From NCBI GenBank assembly GCA_900769565.1, contig CAAGHC010000006.1, positions 1 through 15,828 on the forward strand: DNA of 15,828 bases. The letters run 5' to 3'. Position numbers and translations under genes: made by a program. This document shows positions 15,020 to 15,828 of the stretch, in pieces (the first letter of the stretch is position 1; every line of letters begins with the position of its first letter). The notes beneath the pieces were generated by a model, which did not search any database, had not been told where the DNA came from, and saw only the letters and a list, made by a program, of their open reading frames with translations. The stretch is from Clostridia bacterium. Lineage in GTDB: Bacteria > Bacillota > Clostridia > Christensenellales > Borkfalkiaceae.

Positions 15020-15600
15020 TTAAAATCCTCTTCAATAATACCCCTATTAGTAAATCTTAAAATATTTACCATAAGCATTTCAGTACATTCTAAAATTAAA
15101 AGTTTCTTTATGCCGTCAAGATTTACTACGATATAATAAAAATCTTTACCTTCGGTAGGCGTAACGTTTGACGTTAAAATCATTTTAACAACACCGGGCA
15201 TTAAGGAATACTTATTATAAGTTTTACTACCGTACTTGCCTATTCTTTCAATGTTCGTAACGTCAAATTTCATAACGGGTTTTCTTTTGATGTTTTTGAT
15301 AACTTTTGCAATTCTTAACGAACCTGTAACAAACGTGTAATCGTAATCAACGTAAAACCTGTTTTTCATTTTACCTATTACTATACCTGAAAAAACAAAA
15401 AGTGCAGGCGGTATTATTAAGAAAAGTAAATTTAGAATTAAATTTCCCTGACCAAAATCAAAGGGGAAAACAAAAATCAATATCCAAAGCACTACGCAGA
15501 CGTAAGATATTATGGATAACGTTTTAAAAATATTATATTTTCTTGATGCTGATTTTTCATTTTGAATCCTTGAAGATTCTTCATAAAATATTTCTTTCAT
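15016..15600 (-). CDS. Uncharacterised membrane protein with two helices
   Basis: I do not recognise a characterised family with confidence; it resembles uncharacterised clostridial membrane proteins of the DUF6106 kind, but this is only an impression. The 194 residues show a short charged N-terminus, two hydrophobic helices (about 27-46 and 53-76) joined by a short loop, then a cytoplasmic- or surface-facing domain of about 115 residues rich in beta-forming residues, with a DYDYTF motif (85-90) and a basic KNIKRK patch (102-107). The start is supported by GGAG seven bases upstream. It sits between mutS2 (44-bp gap) and the cysteine desulfurase gene (4-bp overlap), so it is co-transcribed with them. 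No catalytic motif is evident. Confidence 0.75.
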   Translation of the reverse strand: MKEIFYEESSRIQNEKSASRKYNIFKTLSIISYVCVVLWILIFVFPFDFGQGNLILNLLFLIIPPALFVFSGIVIGKMKNRFYVDYDYTFVTGSLRIAKVIKNIKRKPVMKFDVTNIERIGKYGSKTYNKYSLMPGVVKMILTSNVTPTEGKDFYYIVVNLDGIKKLLILECTEMLMVNILRFTNRGIIEEDFK

Positions 15601-15644
15601 ATTAACTCCAAAGTAATTTTACCACAACAATAATAAAATTACAA

Positions 15645-15828
15645 TTATTTTAACGTAATAATCGTTACACCGTTTTCGCCTTCGCCAAATCTACCACGGC
15701 GAAATTCTTTTACGTTTTTATCGGTTTTTAAAAATTCTCTTACGGCTTTTATAAGAATGCCTTCACCCACACCGTGAATTATCTTTATCTCACTTAAACC
15801 GTTAACTATTGCTTGGTCGATAAAGAAC
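15645..15828 (-). CDS. mutS2: MutS2, C-terminal Smr domain (3' end only)
   Basis: Only the last 60 codons are present; the gene continues past the right edge. The visible protein is a Smr nuclease domain end: IDQAIVNGL, the signature HGVGEG (HGxGxG), LIKAVREFL and the terminal GRFGEGENGVTIITLK, which matches the end of MutS2 proteins. MutS2 is a MutS paralogue without the mismatch-binding domain; in Bacillota it acts on recombination intermediates and on collided or stalled ribosomes. The Walker motifs cannot be checked here, so a stand-alone Smr protein is not excluded. It is the most upstream gene visible in the operon that ends with thiI. Confidence 0.85.
   Translation of the reverse strand, partial: FFIDQAIVNGLSEIKIIHGVGEGILIKAVREFLKTDKNVKEFRRGRFGEGENGVTIITLK

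Overview
The window looks like part of the chromosome of a low-GC (by eye about one third G+C) Bacillota bacterium, most likely an uncultured Clostridia-type organism. The evidence is the gene content (endonuclease-type MutL, a YnbB-like PLP enzyme next to miaA, a Smr-domain MutS2 end, rhodanese-free ThiI) and gene order. TGA is used as a stop codon (miaA and the 194-aa membrane protein), so the standard bacterial code applies. I see no phage, insertion sequence, CRISPR array, tRNA or rRNA.

Layout. Positions 1-312 hold no convincing gene but contain a near-perfect 19-bp palindrome, a second imperfect inverted repeat and a promoter. A Xer-type tyrosine recombinase (313-1362, +) follows with its terminator. 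Positions 1399-1578 hold an unexplained segment ending in another plus-strand terminator. A 54-aa cysteine-rich small protein (1579-1743, -) lies divergent to the SOS repressor gene lexA (1821-2417, +). A tight minus-strand operon then runs from about 10343 down to 2465: miaB, mutS, mutL, miaA and a YnbB-like PLP enzyme, with gaps of 11 and 1 bp and overlaps of 22 and 4 bp. It joins tRNA A37 modification (MiaA makes i6A, MiaB converts it to ms2i6A) to mismatch repair (MutS recognises the mismatch, MutL nicks). Divergent from it is a class A penicillin-binding protein (10432-12657, +). A second minus-strand operon comes in from the right edge: mutS2 (3' end only), a two-helix membrane protein, a cysteine desulfurase and thiI. 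The last two plausibly form a sulfur-donor/acceptor pair for 4-thiouridine in tRNA.

How genes start. Three genes with a recognisable promoter (recombinase, lexA, miaB) have the -10 hexamer only 6-7 nt before the ATG and no Shine-Dalgarno sequence, which predicts leaderless mRNAs. Several genes inside operons, and the small cysteine-rich gene, have visible Shine-Dalgarno motifs. A second genome-wide-looking signal is codon context: Asn/Asp/Tyr/His codons before a valine codon almost always end in C (NAC-GTN), despite the AT-rich genome.

The best candidates for something undescribed are the 54-aa Cys-rich protein next to lexA, the palindromic region before the recombinase, and the orphan terminator segment at 1399-1597. 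The rest is a well-conserved housekeeping neighbourhood.
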